A DNA stretch of 64,000 nt from Tillus elongatus (Eukaryota; Arthropoda; Insecta; Coleoptera; Cleridae): NCBI GenBank assembly GCA_964006375.1, contig OZ023264.1, positions 176,610,010 to 176,674,009 of the forward strand, given 5' to 3'. Below are positions 43,825-56,309 of the stretch, piece by piece. The notes under the pieces are model-generated. The model ran no database searches. It was not told the DNA's origin and worked only from the letters and a program-made list of their open reading frames with translations. Position 1 is the first letter of the stretch, and the number at the start of each line of letters is the position of its first letter. Made by a program: the position numbers and the translations under genes.

Positions 43825-46080
43825 ACAAACCAACCTTGTTTATTAAAAGAAAAAATAGACAAATCCAAAAGCAAAACTAAATGCCTTTAAGCAGTACGGC
43901 TTACAATAAATCTTGATCAGTAACTTTATTTCAAAAACAGTGGTTAACATGAGACAATGTAGGAACTTAATATTAAAATTTTAACTTATCTCAAGCTATC
44001 GTACACTTTAGCAGAAAAGTCGTAGAAGTGTTTTTAGTTTTTGTGCTGAAACTTTGATACCAATGCTGCTGTGCGTGTTGGGGATTCAAAATTTCTGCAT
44101 TTTTCGCATAAATCTATAAACTATATCTTTTTTGCTCTATTCCATAATTTAATAATAATAATTTACCGTTATTATTATTAATTAGAACAAATATCATAGG
44201 CAAGCTTTTCTCCACTGGGTGTCTCAAACAAGGGCGAACGTGAGAAACCTGCAACGGGATTAACCATGCATATTCGTGCACAGAAATGCAAGATGCACAG
44301 ATGCAAGCTTGAAATTTGAATGAAATAACATTTGAATTATTCGATTCTATTCTATTCTAAATTGCCGCCAGACATTTGGGGATTGCTTGCCCATTAGGTT
44401 GGCACTGTTGCAGCAAGCGGGAGAGAGATTGCTAATTTGTAATAGTTACTCTGCTTTCTGCCACTCTTTTAGCGTCCGTCTACAGTGCACAAGCTCGTAC
44501 TTTTCTGTTCAACTAAATATTTTATTTTGACTGTTTTGAGAACATAGAAAGCAAGCCGGCTGGCCTCATCAAGAAAACCCTAATAACCAGGAATCCTAAA
44601 TCAATGTGTATATACAGTCCACTAAACAGGTTAGTTAATCAACTTTTATCGTAAAGAACTTGAATAGTAATAATATCTTGTTAATTATTTTATTATTACT
44701 TTGTAATATCTTGCTTGCACTGACATAAATATAACTAATTGCTTTGATGTAACTGTAAAAAAACGACAAAGACTGGTTAGATCAGTTATATTTCCTTGTA
44801 TCATATTTTGATACAAAATAATGTAATGTTTACACATCTGGACTGATATGCAACAGTGAAGTGATACGTAGATACTAGTAATGAGTGATATTTCTATACC
44901 GGTGATTTCTAAACAACCGATATTACCAGCGACTGTTATTTTAAAGTAACCGGTTTGCATCGACTATGGACAATAGGCCGATTCCCATTTCAACGTTAAT
45001 GGTTCGATAAACGATGACGCTAAACGAAGGCTGAGTATGCGCAGTATGTTGTGTCTCATGCCGTCCGCGGCCGGCTGTGTTTTACACTTGTACTTTTTAC
45101 ATGCATGTCCAAGTTATTATATTTTATATATACAATCCTCGGCTTATTAATATCTTAATATTATTATTAGATATGTATATACAATGGTATAGGTATCTCA
45201 CACTCTTCAGTGTATAGTGTCATCTTTTTCATTTTCTCTCTTTGTACCAGATATAATTTCTGAAATTTAATAAAATTCACTTAGAAGGAAATATTAACAT
45301 CTCTCGAATCACTTCTTATCAAAAGTTTTTCTTTGTTCTCTGAAAAATGATTAATATCCACATGAATTGATATTTTAATTAATAATCCTGTAACTAAACA
45401 GTGAAGTTGACTGCAGCTAAAAGCTGGATTTTGTCACTTTGCAATTAATTACTGTAGTTATTCAGTGGAGATTGGTTTTTTTTTTTGTGGAACAAGAAAC
45501 ATCTATTTGGGTAAGCTTTTATAGTTAATTAAATTTTCATTATATTTATTCTGTCTAATAAAAACAAGAAAAATTGAAATAAGTAATACCTGCTAAGGAA
45601 GCTATTTATTCATTGTAGGGTTTCTTGTCGGGGGGGCTGAAGTCTGGTGGTTTTCTGCCTTTACTGGGTCGGCACTCACACCTGCGGGCCCAAAAACGTC
45701 GAAGGACGCTGACCTATAGCCAGATAAGTCCACGAAGTTTTGTTTGTTTGTTGGATATAACTATTGCTGAATTTCACCTACACTCAGCTGATTATTAGGC
45801 TATACATACCCTTAAGTTAATATTTGAACCATGTATTTGTGTGTAAACTCGAACAGTCGACTGTAAGGGGGATATCTGCAACCTCGTTAGATTAAGTCAA
45901 ATTAACAATTATATCGGAGATAGTAACACACTTTTTACCATCGCTGAGTGTCAGCCTAAAAAGACAACAGTTAATTAATGTAACTGTTCCTAACTTATAG
46001 TGTTGAAATTCCAGCGATTAAAAATTCACTTACCATATTTATTTAGCTGTCGCATAATTTGTAAATTACTAACCCTAAAA
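43825..46080. other. Intergenic DNA, no gene recognised
   Basis: AT-rich, with a small GC-rich island near 45000-45080 (CCGTCCGCGGCCGGCTGTG). No convincing ORF, RNA or repeat. Confidence 0.4.
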
Positions 46081-47920
46081 CTCTTCTTTTACATCTGTTT
46101 CTGTTGCACATTGCATCTGTCACTAGAAATAGGCAAATAGTTGTGACCGACCTGCGGAGCCTGGTACCAACTGCCGACGCTGAAGTTCCCAAGGCCCGGG
46201 TGTAGCGTGAAACCATTCTCTATTCTTTCTCTTTTACTCTTCCCTGTGTTTTGTTTCATTTCCTTTTCCATCCTTCCTTATTCTTCCGAAACTTCCCCTT
46301 TCCTAAATTGTGACGGGCCAGAAGCCTGGCAAGCTTTCATTATTTTACCAAGAAAACCCGTGACAATTAATTATATTATTTTTTTATGTACAGAAATATG
46401 CCTTTATTTGTTTTTATAAAATACGGATGTAAAATAAATGGTTTTTTTTTACATTACAGCCACTTGGTATAGTTTACTCATTTAAGTATATACTGGGTGA
46501 CACAATTTTAAAATATTTGACAAAATATTATTTGGGGTAGCTGGGGGGTTAACACTTGTCTTACCTAATGTGGGGAATTTCCGGGATGACTTTTAGGACA
46601 CGGCTTTCCTACGGGATCATGTTTGGATTCCAGCACTGATAGAGATTTTTTCTTTAGAGAGTCATTGCACTCAGGATTCTAAGTCACTGGCGACTGCCAC
46701 GCAAGCCCAGGGTAAGCTCCAGTGGATACAGGGTCTCTCCTAAGTTAAGACGAAATCCCACGGGACTGCTGGTTATAGTCTTATTAGAGATTAATTGTTA
46801 AAGCTTATTTGTCTGGATATTCGAGAGTGATTGAATGAAGTGCCGAATAAGTTAAAAGAGAAACTATATACAAAAGAAAACAAAGGGATTCCTTTTACTA
46901 GAAATTATGTACAAAGCAGTTATGGGGAACCAGAGGCAGAGGCGGTTATGTGACTTTAGCAAAGATATTCACGGATTATACAGAGGGTGTGTCACGTGAC
47001 AAATCCTTCAACGGCCGGGGTTTGGATACGCGGTGTGGGGTGGCAAGAAAATCAATAAAGGAAATTTCTCGCAGCGGCAGCGGGAGACACCTGGACAGAC
47101 CAGTTACCGTCTGGCTGTAGATATCCTCATTCCGAGACCTTGCCGGAACCGCAGAGGCGGCCGCACGGAGGGTTGCTTTTAACTGGAGCTGATGATGCAA
47201 TCACCACGACGGCCCCGACACACAGCCCTCTCGCTTAGCCCCTCGCGATCCCGGGAACTGGAACTCTGGAATGCAGTTCTTCAGGCCTGTCCATAAATGT
47301 CGACATACGTCGGATACATGGACCTAATGAAATCAAACAAAGCCACTTGACTAATATCACGGCTAAGGGTTGCGGTGCTATCGGGGCGGCAAGGCCGCGG
47401 ACGAGCCCTGAGGGAACAAAAAAAAAATATCACGGCTGCTACTGCGCAACCTGGTGCACCTGCTATTCTACTTCGATCACTGCTCGGCCGCGCCCTCTAC
47501 CTCGATTCAATCTCGGTACCTTATAATAGCAGGACAACATACAGCAATTACAACAAAGGAACGCTCTGGATCTCAACAGTTCACGTACAGAACCTGTGAA
47601 TGGCAGTGGAGCTACTAACTCTGCTTCTGCGGCGTTCCGGCCGACAAGGCGCATACAGTCTCTTCTCTCAGCGCTGCGACTCCCAGCCGTCCAGTGAAAG
47701 CGACCTCGGTTCTCTCGCTCAGCGTGTCGAGGTCCCTGCATGGTCGACTATACTCACTTTACCACCAGCCTCTGTTCAGCGTGCCGGATCAAAATACAAA
47801 ATATAATTAAAAGTGTTTGCAAATATTTAATCCCTTGTAAATGGAATAATTGCAGTTTATGACTGTTGATTAGGCTGGCTAATTCTTCCCGGATTATCAA
47901 CTCCGTGACAATATAAACTT
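46081..47920. mobile_element. Possible LTR-type element, unresolved
   Basis: The block starts near TGTGACGGGCC (46309) and ends CTCCGTGACA (about 47913), an imperfect TG...CA inverted pair, and contains a GC-rich core (46950-47780) far above the window average. No gag or pol ORF is present. No target duplication was found, so the call is tentative; a promoter or CpG-rich region of an off-window gene is the alternative. Confidence 0.3.
47365..47425 (+). mobile_element. 61-bp LINE 3'-end insertion with 12-bp target duplication
   Basis: AATATCACGGCT at 47353-47364 is repeated exactly at 47426-47437. Between them lies AAGGGTTGCGGTGCTATCGG, GGCGGCAAGGCCGCGGACGA, GCCCTGAGGGAAC and an A-run, the 3' terminus of the RNase-H LINE family (see 53100-53870). 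This is a severely 5'-truncated retrotransposition product. Confidence 0.95.
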
Positions 47921-49602
47921 TCAAACCATAAAAGCTAACACTTAGTCATTCATTATTACTCATTGTTATTACTATTATTATTAGTATTAGAATAATTAAA
48001 GCTATTTGTTTAAGATTATTTCTGAAACAAAAGCGGTGAATTTCCACCAGTAAAAATAACCGTGAATTCTCAGTCGCCGGTATATTACTACCAATGATTG
48101 TATAGTCACCGGTAAACTCATCTCTAGTAGATACCCAACAAATGGATACCTGGCTCTAGAGATCACTTCTGCTCAATTTAATTTTAGCTCTTTAATTACT
48201 TTGGAATGTTTTATTTAATACAAAATCAATTCAAACATCTAATAATTAAAATACTACCTTAACCCTCACTCAAAAATCCAACCAGGTCATAAACTTTTGA
48301 TTATTATATGACAAAGGTAAAAATTAAAAAAGACTTGTCCATTAATTTTTTTTTTTTTTTATGAAGTCCTACAACTAAATCTGCCCCTTAATATATTAAT
48401 ATATCCCTTTTTTGTATGTAAACAGAAATCAGTGATTCTTTTCTTAGCTTCACAAATTCAATTTCAATATACAGAGTGATTCAGAAGTACTAAGTCAAAT
48501 TGTAACTGCACGCCCAGGAAGAGAAATAATAAGATTTTGCCTAACAACATGTCTCTTAAGTTCGCACCTTACTGAAATACAAGGTATTAAAGTTGGAAAA
48601 AATTATTAGATTTTTGTGAAAAACTTAGCGAATTCTTTTATATATAGTCCTGAAAATGGGAGTAGCGCCATTTTTTTAAGAGACCAACAAGATTGTTTTA
48701 ATAGATTTAAGTAAAACTCATAAATTTCACCACATATGCCATATTCAGCAGTGTAAATCAGGCAAGATTTGTTTATCCTGTTTATATTCACAATTTTTTT
48801 TAATTATTATTTTGAAGACAATTTTGTATTCTGTATAAGAAATTGTACGCTTGTTTCTTCTTCAAAATATTAGCTGTTTTGGATTTTGTTTTCGTGATTC
48901 AGTACATGGTCCTTGGTTACCCAACATTTTAGTATTTACTTGATTGAAGAAAAATATTACAAATATATCCAAATAATCTTTATTGAGCTTCAGCTTTACA
49001 AAAGTTTCAAGTTTACAGTGTTGGAAAAATTCATTATGCCGACCAAATTAATTGCTCCTGACCATGCTGTTATAATTTGGTTCAGTACTTCTGGATCATT
49101 TCATAGGTATGGCAATAGATTTACCTAATGTAAAATAATGTTATATTTTAATCTAAAAACATTTTTATCAGAGTGTTATGATGTAAATTTTTCTATTAAC
49201 GTTTTTATTCACTATTTATTTATTTATATAACCACTAAGATTAAAATAGCCATGAATACCGTCACTGCCGACTTTTCTGTATCCTATTTATTAATGATAT
49301 TTCTAAGTAAAAGAGCTTTGATGCTCATATTCTATTAAATGTAAATAATCAGCACAAATAAAGGGCTGAGGAAAAATAATGCAAGTAACATTTTCAGCAA
49401 ATCTGAGATAAGTGCAAAGTGGAAGTTGTAAATATCTCTCTTAGAGTATAAATGATACAAGTCAAGATGAACACCGGTAGCGCCATCTTTGAATAAATAG
49501 ATTTACTACTAAATATATTCACGCATAACTAACATTAGACGTGCACATGACAATCAGAAACAAGGTAAATTGAAATATTGTATTGCGACATTTTTTTTCC
49601 TG
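47921..49602. other. Intergenic DNA, no gene recognised
   Basis: AT-rich. A few frames of 60-70 codons (48606-49338) are low-complexity Ile/Phe/Tyr-rich and not credible genes. Confidence 0.45.
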
Positions 49603-52600
49603 GTATTTATTTATTTATTTGGTTACCAACGGGGTTTTCCCCAAAATATAAATTATATTTATAAATTATATAAATACAAATACAGCAGTGATAACAAAAA
49701 TATCATGCATTATTCCAAAAACAAATTAAAACAATCTTTCATTTAATTCAATAAATACAATCACATACTTACTTATATATGCACATACTTGTGCACAGAC
49801 ATATAATATGGAGGGAAATAAAGAAACAAAAATCAAGACAACAACAATAGTTGGACTTTCAGAGCTTTTTTATACCCGAGCAATGAGCAACTGAGCATGT
49901 CGATCGCCCAGAACTAATTACCCGCTCTCAACATTCTTGCCAGCGGAAAATTAAAAGCAGCGTTAGTTCTGCTAAAGGGTAAGGGAAAAGGTTCAGCCAC
50001 CCTGAGAACTCGGTTTGGTACATTGAAACGTATCTGACTTAGTAGTTCTGGGGAGTCTATTAACCGTTTACTATTTTAAAAAGGAAAAGGCAATCTGAGA
50101 TAAGCTGACCTTCTTCCAATGATAGAATTTCAAAAAAGTGACATAATTTTGTAATTGTTATTAAATTCTAACTTAAGCTTAAAGCACAAAAACCTTAAAA
50201 ATATATTTTGTATCTTCAATGGACGCTCCTTATAAATAAGATGATGGGGATTCCAAACAGAAGCGGCAAATTTTAATTTGCTGGCAACATACGCATTGTA
50301 TAATGAGATGAAACATTTTTATTGTGAAAAACTGCACCCTGCCGCATGATAAGCCCTAGCATTCGATAACTGTCAGTAGCAAGATTGTCAATATGTCTGT
50401 AGAACAATAGCTTGCTGTCAAAGGTAACACCTAGATCTTTTAAATAAGTGATCCGTGTGATAATATTATTATCTAAGAGATACGGAAACACATGCCATAG
50501 TTTCCCACGAGTAAAAGCTATAACACTACACTTACCTAAATTAAGGTAAAGCTGATTTATGCTACAATAATTAGTCAAGTTGTTAAGGTCGACCTATAAA
50601 TGCAAACAGTCTTGTTCACAATTAATGGGAATAAATAATTTGAGGTCGACGGCATACATCAAAAATTTACAAAATTGAAGACAAGTATTTATATCATTAA
50701 CGTATACTAGAAATAATAGTGGCCCAAGATGGGATCCTTGGGGTATACCTGGAAGTAATTCGTAAGGGATAGATTCATAACCTAATACGGATATAAACAG
50801 CTCTATTTCTAATATACGAACTGACCCAACGCAGTAGATCTCATGCACACCGATCTCCTCCAGCTTTCTCAACACAATGCTCTAATTAATTTTATCAAAG
50901 GCCTTAGAAAAATCGGTGTACACAGCATCCACCTGCTTTTCTGTTTCTAAAGATCTTAATAGAAATTCTGTATATGAAGTTAAGTTGGTGTCAACCGAGC
51001 TCCCTCTATAAAAACCATGTTGCTCTGGAATTATTTTGTTTGACAAATTCAAAAAGCTTTACATATACTAGGGATTCAAACAATTTTCCAAATACATATA
51101 AGATACTGATCAGGTGATAATTTTTAATAAATTCCTAGGACCACCCTTATGTATAGGAATACCCGAGGCAGTCTTCCATTTTATAGGATAAATTCCAGAA
51201 TGCAGAGAAATCAACATCAGGGGTTCTAACAGATAATCGTTACATCTCTTTACAAAATATGGCAACAATCCGTCAGGTACAGCACCCTTTTTATCATCGA
51301 GCCTTGCCAAAGAATCCAGTATCTCATCTGCAGTAATATAAATGCTGGATAGAGAGCCCGAATCAATACCTACATTTGTATCATCCATATACGGTGCGTC
51401 ATCTGCATTTTCATAAACGCTTCTAAAAATAAGTGTGCAAAAAGATCGCAAATACCCCCTCCCGATGAAGCAGAAACCTCATCTCATGTCATTGTGGATG
51501 GTATGCCTGGATTTCTTTTCTTTAATGAGATATTACACCAAAAACGGCTGGAATTCGAAGCAATTTAGTGCTCAGTCAGTCTAATATAGTGGTCGTGATC
51601 ATTAGAAATTTGCTGCTTGCAACGAGCCCGTAACAATTTAAAGGAACTATAATCTGCCGTTTATAAAGTTTCCACTTTTTGTGATACTTTTTTTTATATA
51701 CTCTTAATTGTTGATGGGGAAAAATATGGAGGATATTTTTTCTTATTCGCATCATTGGGACATGATATTTAATGCAATCAAAGATAACAGAGTATAACTT
51801 TTCAACCATAGGATCAACCTCCAAACGTTCCATCAGGGTATGCCAAGGAACATTATTCAGAATATGATTTATCATAAGGTAATTTACTTTTTTAAAATTA
51901 AAAGGGCTATTATCAGACCTTTTTAAACAATGCATAGTTTCCATAGAGAGCACGAATTCAACAGCTGGGTGGTGAACGTCCTCATCTACAAGAGGACAAC
52001 AAGAGTGTAATAAGCTCTCAACAATCTCTTCATTACACAGAACAAGATCAAGAATTCTATGGTTTACATTAGTAACATGATTAAACTGCTTAAAATTACA
52101 CAATGAAATGGCATCAAGCAGAAGTGAATAGCTATTGTCAAAGTTAGCTGGCACTAAAGTTGCGGTATCTGCCAATCGTTTCCACTCTATCCTAGGACGA
52201 TTGAAGTCACCGCACAAAAGAAGTGGTGAATCTCCAATTGTTGCAATGAGATCACCTAGACCACTATAGAAGCACTGCAATTAATCTTCCGACTGGAGGA
52301 ATATATACACATCCTACATAAAGCTTTATACCATTCGTAAGCATTACCAATACCCAAAGATGCTCAACGTCCGTTTGGAATTGGAGAACAGATGATGGTT
52401 TGAAAGTATTTTTCACCATGATTAATACGCCGCCTCCCCCACATTTTTGTGAGGCTGAAGATGTACGATCTCTGCGATACACAGTATAGTCATTCCCGTT
52501 TATTAATTCACTGTCCAACACTCCTTCTAAAAGCCAAGATTCTGTCACACAAACAATATCAAAGTTATTTGCAGCCAAATTTACTCTAAAGTTTAAAAGT

Positions 52601-52660
52601 TTAGTTCTTAACCCGCGGGCGTTTTGATAAAAAACACTAAGAACCAGTAACACCATTTAA
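49603..52660 (-). pseudogene. Jockey-like LINE, near full ORF2, degenerate
   Basis: Minus strand, 5' to 3' from 52660. Endonuclease: VFYQNARGLRTKLLNFR, VTESWL, GGGGVLIMVKN, VYIPP, then a frameshift, LLLCGDFNRPRIEW, HRILDLVLCN and DVHHPAVEF. RT: KGAVPDGLLPYFVKRC, YPIKWKTASGIPIHKGG, GIPQGSHLGPLLFLVYVNDI, and LMYAVDLKLFI where the catalytic YADD has become YAVD. C-terminal part: LNLGKCSVIAFTRG and TYLKDLGVTFDSKLLFYRHI. The 3' UTR ends with a hairpin GGGGAAAACCCC, then AAATAAATAAAT near 49605. At least four frame breaks. Family resemblance is to the copies at 19511 and 56310. Confidence 0.9.
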
Positions 52661-53092
52661 GTTGCAATAAGAGATCAAGAATAGTAATAGTCTTGTTACA
52701 AGGCTTGCAAAATCGTTACAAATTGATTTATAAAAATCAATTAACTGATAAGTATTCGGAAGTACAGAGACCTTTACTGTATGTCGATATGAAACTAAAA
52801 TGTTTGCGACAAAAAATGTAAGGGTATGTGTCTAATACATTGTTGGAATAAAAACTGAACAGCCAACTATTTATTGACAGGTGGTGTAAATGCTAGTTAT
52901 AGGAAAGGTACCTAAATTAAGACAGCACTCTTAAATTCATTTTTGTGCAGTGTCATCTTGAGAAAATAGCAAGAACTTATTTTAAATAGACATAAGATAG
53001 GTACCTACATGTAATATGTGTACTGTCGAATATCTGGCTCTTTTGCATTATTAGTTTTTGTAGAGGGCAAAGAAAATCTTACACATAAAAGT
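52661..53092. other. No gene recognised
   Basis: AT-rich sequence between two retroelements; the 5' UTR of the minus-strand LINE may extend into it. Confidence 0.4.
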
Positions 53093-53099
53093 AAGCAGT

Positions 53100-53870
53100 G
53101 CGGGAAAACAAGAGGAGGGGCTACACCAACAAGCGGATCCTCATAGCCACAGGCAGCCCTTAAGACGCTAAGTAACCCACGGGTAAATTCCTGGCTAGTG
53201 AGTGAGTGACGAGACGAGCGACCTGGTTGGGCAGAATGAGGTCACCCTCATCTGGGTGCCGGGTCACTCGGTGGTCAAAGGCAATGAAGAAGCTGACAGT
53301 CTCGCGAAGAGAGGGTCAGCAGAACCATTTATGGGACCAGAACCGGTTCTGGGCGTGACAAAGAGCACGGCCCGGGAAGCCATTAAGTCCTGGGTCAGAA
53401 ATGAACACAAGGTGTACTGGGCAGACTGTCCAGGGCTCAGACATGGGAAGTCAGTAATTGACGAACCCAGTTCAAAGAGAGCTGTGGAGCTGCTAAATCT
53501 TAGCAGAGGACAGCTCAGCAACATAACAGGTCTCTTGACGGGACACATGGCTGTCAAGAAACACCTGCATAAAATGGGGCGGTTTGAGGGGGACCTTGCA
53601 TGCAGACTCTGCAGCGAGGGGAGGAATCGGCCCAGCACATCTTGTGTGAGTGTAAAGCTCTGGACCGCAAAAGACAACTTATCTACGATCAGTCTAGACC
53701 GGAGACAGAGCAATATAAAACTTCACAGTAACAATCGCTGTGCAGACTAGTTCAAGGCACAGTGATTTTGGAATGGGTGGAGTAAAAAGACTAAGGGCAT
53801 GCCCAATAAGCTAAAGCCTGCAGTGCTATCGGGGTGGCAAAGTCGCGGACGAGCCCTGAGGGAAGAAAAA
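53100..53870 (+). pseudogene. RNase-H LINE, 5'-truncated with target duplication
   Basis: Bounded by AAGCAGT at 53093-53099 and 53871-53877. It contains the end of RNase H (VTLIWVPGHSVVKGNEEADS), the linker (MGPEPVLGVTKSTAREAIKS, LLTGHMAVKKHLHKMGRF) and a CCHC knuckle (CRLCSE, then after a one-base frameshift SAQHILCECKALDRKRQLIY). The 3' UTR ends CTATCGGGGTGGCAAAGTCG and CGGACGAGCCCTGAGGGAAG with an A-run. RNase H lacks its N-terminal half because of the truncation. It defines the 3' terminus that occurs alone at 21228 and 47365. Confidence 0.92.
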
Positions 53871-53877
53871 AAGCAGT

Positions 53878-54212
53878 TTAAAATAATTCATAGTGCATGG
53901 CAGGCTATTTAAGTGTTAACTTATCTTTTGCACTATTAAAGTCTCGATTTATCTTTTACTTGCTATAATCTTCAAGTCGTTGTAATTAACCTTTAAAAAA
54001 CGAGTATCAATTTTAGGGAATTCCTAATTTGAGACCTATCTCAAATTAGGACCGAAAACAAAATATCTATTTTGTGTTTCCGGGTGCCACACTGACATCA
54101 GAATTGGACCTCCAGTGACATGATAAGGGTTGTCAATCTTGTGACAATAAAGAGATGGGCTATTTACAGTCTGCAAAAGTTTTTGTGATACCCTAGGGTA
54201 CTTTGGAAACAT
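53878..54212. other. No gene recognised
   Basis: Contains a small palindrome CCTAATTTGAGACC/GATCTCAAATTAGG-type near 54027-54052. Upstream remains of a transposase frame are possible but not readable. Confidence 0.4.
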
Positions 54213-54437
54213 GTGAAATCTACTAAGAGTCCACAAGAACTTGTCAGTTTGAGAATTGACCCAAAGACTGTTCTTCCTCCAAAGCTTGAAGCTGGTTCAA
54301 TACGCAGTAGTTGTGGCTGTGCATTTCTTGGGCTGCGAGAACTTGATATCAAGCGACTAGCATTTCAGCTGATAATTAGAAATGGCGTTACCCAAATAGA
54401 AAACGCATGCAATTGGTCACTTGTAATATATTAGTAT
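54213..54437 (+). pseudogene. Possible pogo/Tigger-type (CENP-B HTH) transposase fragment
   Basis: The frame encodes PKTVLPPKLEAGSIRSS, CGCAFLGLRELDIKRLAFQL and IIRNGV before diverging. FLGL-E-DIKRLAFQL-IRNG fits the CENP-B-type helix-turn-helix signature of pogo-family proteins (FGLT-RDVRRLAFQLAE-NG). Downstream DDE motifs are absent and the frame ends in unrelated sequence. A short resemblance judged by eye; an exon of an unknown gene is a less likely alternative. Confidence 0.35.
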
Positions 54438-54882
54438 TAGTATATTTATTAGTACAAAATTTTACAATGTGTTTCACAAATAAGCTTAATGCTTGTACTT
54501 GCAATAAACACAATTTTGATTTCTGACTTGCCTAAAGGGAACTGCCAAATCTTGCTGCTGTCACATTTTAAATTTTGTTCAATATTCAACAACTTTGAAC
54601 TTCCTTTCTGCTACTAACAGTTGCACTACCACTCTAAATGTTCAACTCTCATTTTACAATACCTTCTCCTCTTAAACCAGAAAATTCTTCCAAAATACGG
54701 ATATCAATTACAACACAAAAATTTTGACATTTTGATTTGACAATTACGTCACAGCAAATGTTGCAGAGCTTGTTAGAGGAATAGTGATCTAAGTGCACAT
54801 ATCTCACTTTCTCTTTGGGTATCACTTGTACTACTTTTCCTCTGAACCTAACAAATATGTGGAGAATTTGATCAATAAACAT

Positions 54883-54885
<3 letters not shown>
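54438..54885. other. No gene recognised
   Basis: AT-rich. A 77-codon minus-strand frame (54649-54882) starting MFIDQILHIFVRFRGKVVQV, with CNICC, might be leftover zinc-finger coding of a transposase, but the evidence is too weak for a gene call. Confidence 0.35.

Positions 54886-54950
<65 letters not shown>
54886..54950. repeat. (TA)n microsatellite
   Basis: About 65 bp of TA. Unlike most others it lacks the family T flanks. Confidence 0.98.
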
Positions 54951-54952
<2 letters not shown>

Positions 54953-55979
54953 CTTAGAACCTATACTTTCCCATATTTTTAAATATCAGGTTTTTCCTTT
55001 TATAGTTAAACAGTGTTATTTTAAATTAAATTATAAATGTTTATAATGTGAGAGCTGTAGGAAAAATGCTGTATTGTAAAAGTTATAGAAGCTCATTGAC
55101 TTTTTATATATCCAAATATCCTGTATGTTATATTTTTACCTTTGTTAATGCAGCACCAGAATTTTAAAAAGTATAAATTGAATGTTAAACATTCCAGTGA
55201 TAATATTGGGAGTGTTTAAAAAATGTGTTACAACCAAATCAAGAAAAACTCTTTGAGATAAATAACACGTGATGACATGTCTATGTAGACAAATCAACGA
55301 TTATTAAAATTAAAACTTTTCATACTTAGTAACATATTGTTTGTGTTACTTTCTTTTTGCATGATAAATCTTTTGTGTCGGAAGGCACTTATTCTGTTAA
55401 GTGAGTTGTAGATATTTTTATTGCTGCCTCAATGCTGTCAGAAAAAAGTTAAATATGTGTATACAAAAATTTCGTAATATTGTTGTACACAAAATTAATT
55501 AACTATTGATTTAACCCGAGTATGGTAGAATAAAATATATTTATATTTTGAAATGATAAGAAATGTTTGTATATATTTTATAAACACAGGTTTAAATATT
55601 AAGAGAATTGTTTATTGTGTATTTCTAGCTACTATTATTTTTGTTTGATCTTTTCATTTTTAATGATTCATACTCTTCCGGTCTTAAGTTTTGCGCTGCC
55701 AAAATTAAATTAAGATTATATTTAAAACTGACACGTTTGACACAGGGTTAATGTTAGGTGTTATATCTCAACCTAGTATTAATTAAGTGGACCAAACTTA
55801 GTTACTTTTATTGATTAGTTATAATTTTGTGTCAGAGTAAAAATACATTACACAGTTAGATTTAGGTTAGCTATTTGACATTTTCTAATTTTACCATGTA
55901 CAGTTTTAATTTGTAGTTTTTTTATTTAAAGAATGTGTTGAGGGATTTTTATTTATTGGTTGTGATCAAACAGTTAGTT

Positions 55980-55982
<3 letters not shown>
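54951..55982. other. No gene recognised
   Basis: Very AT-rich, no repeat or coding signal recognised. Confidence 0.4.

Positions 55983-56070
<88 letters not shown>
55983..56070. repeat. (AT)n microsatellite
   Basis: About 88 bp of AT without family T flanks. Confidence 0.98.
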
Positions 56071-56074
<4 letters not shown>

Positions 56075-56309
56075 TTTGTAGTCATGTTTTGTTTATTGTT
56101 ATAGTTTTCTTCATACGAATCAATTAATAGTGGAGTTTTCTTTTTCGACCAAAATTTGCTTGACAAATCCAGCGTAAAGAGTAAATGTAGTCCTTAATAG
56201 AGTTAGTGTGAGAGTATTTTACAAGTGTATGCTCGTGCCAGAGCTAACGTTCGGTTGTCTGCCAGGATGTTAGAACCGCGGAAAATGTCCACCGTGCTAA
56301 ATATCAGCA

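Noticed and set aside
47463..47741. A 92-codon minus-strand frame rich in Arg, Glu and Ala in the GC-rich block
   Set aside because: Composition follows the local GC bias. An overlapping plus-strand frame is equally open and neither resembles a protein family.
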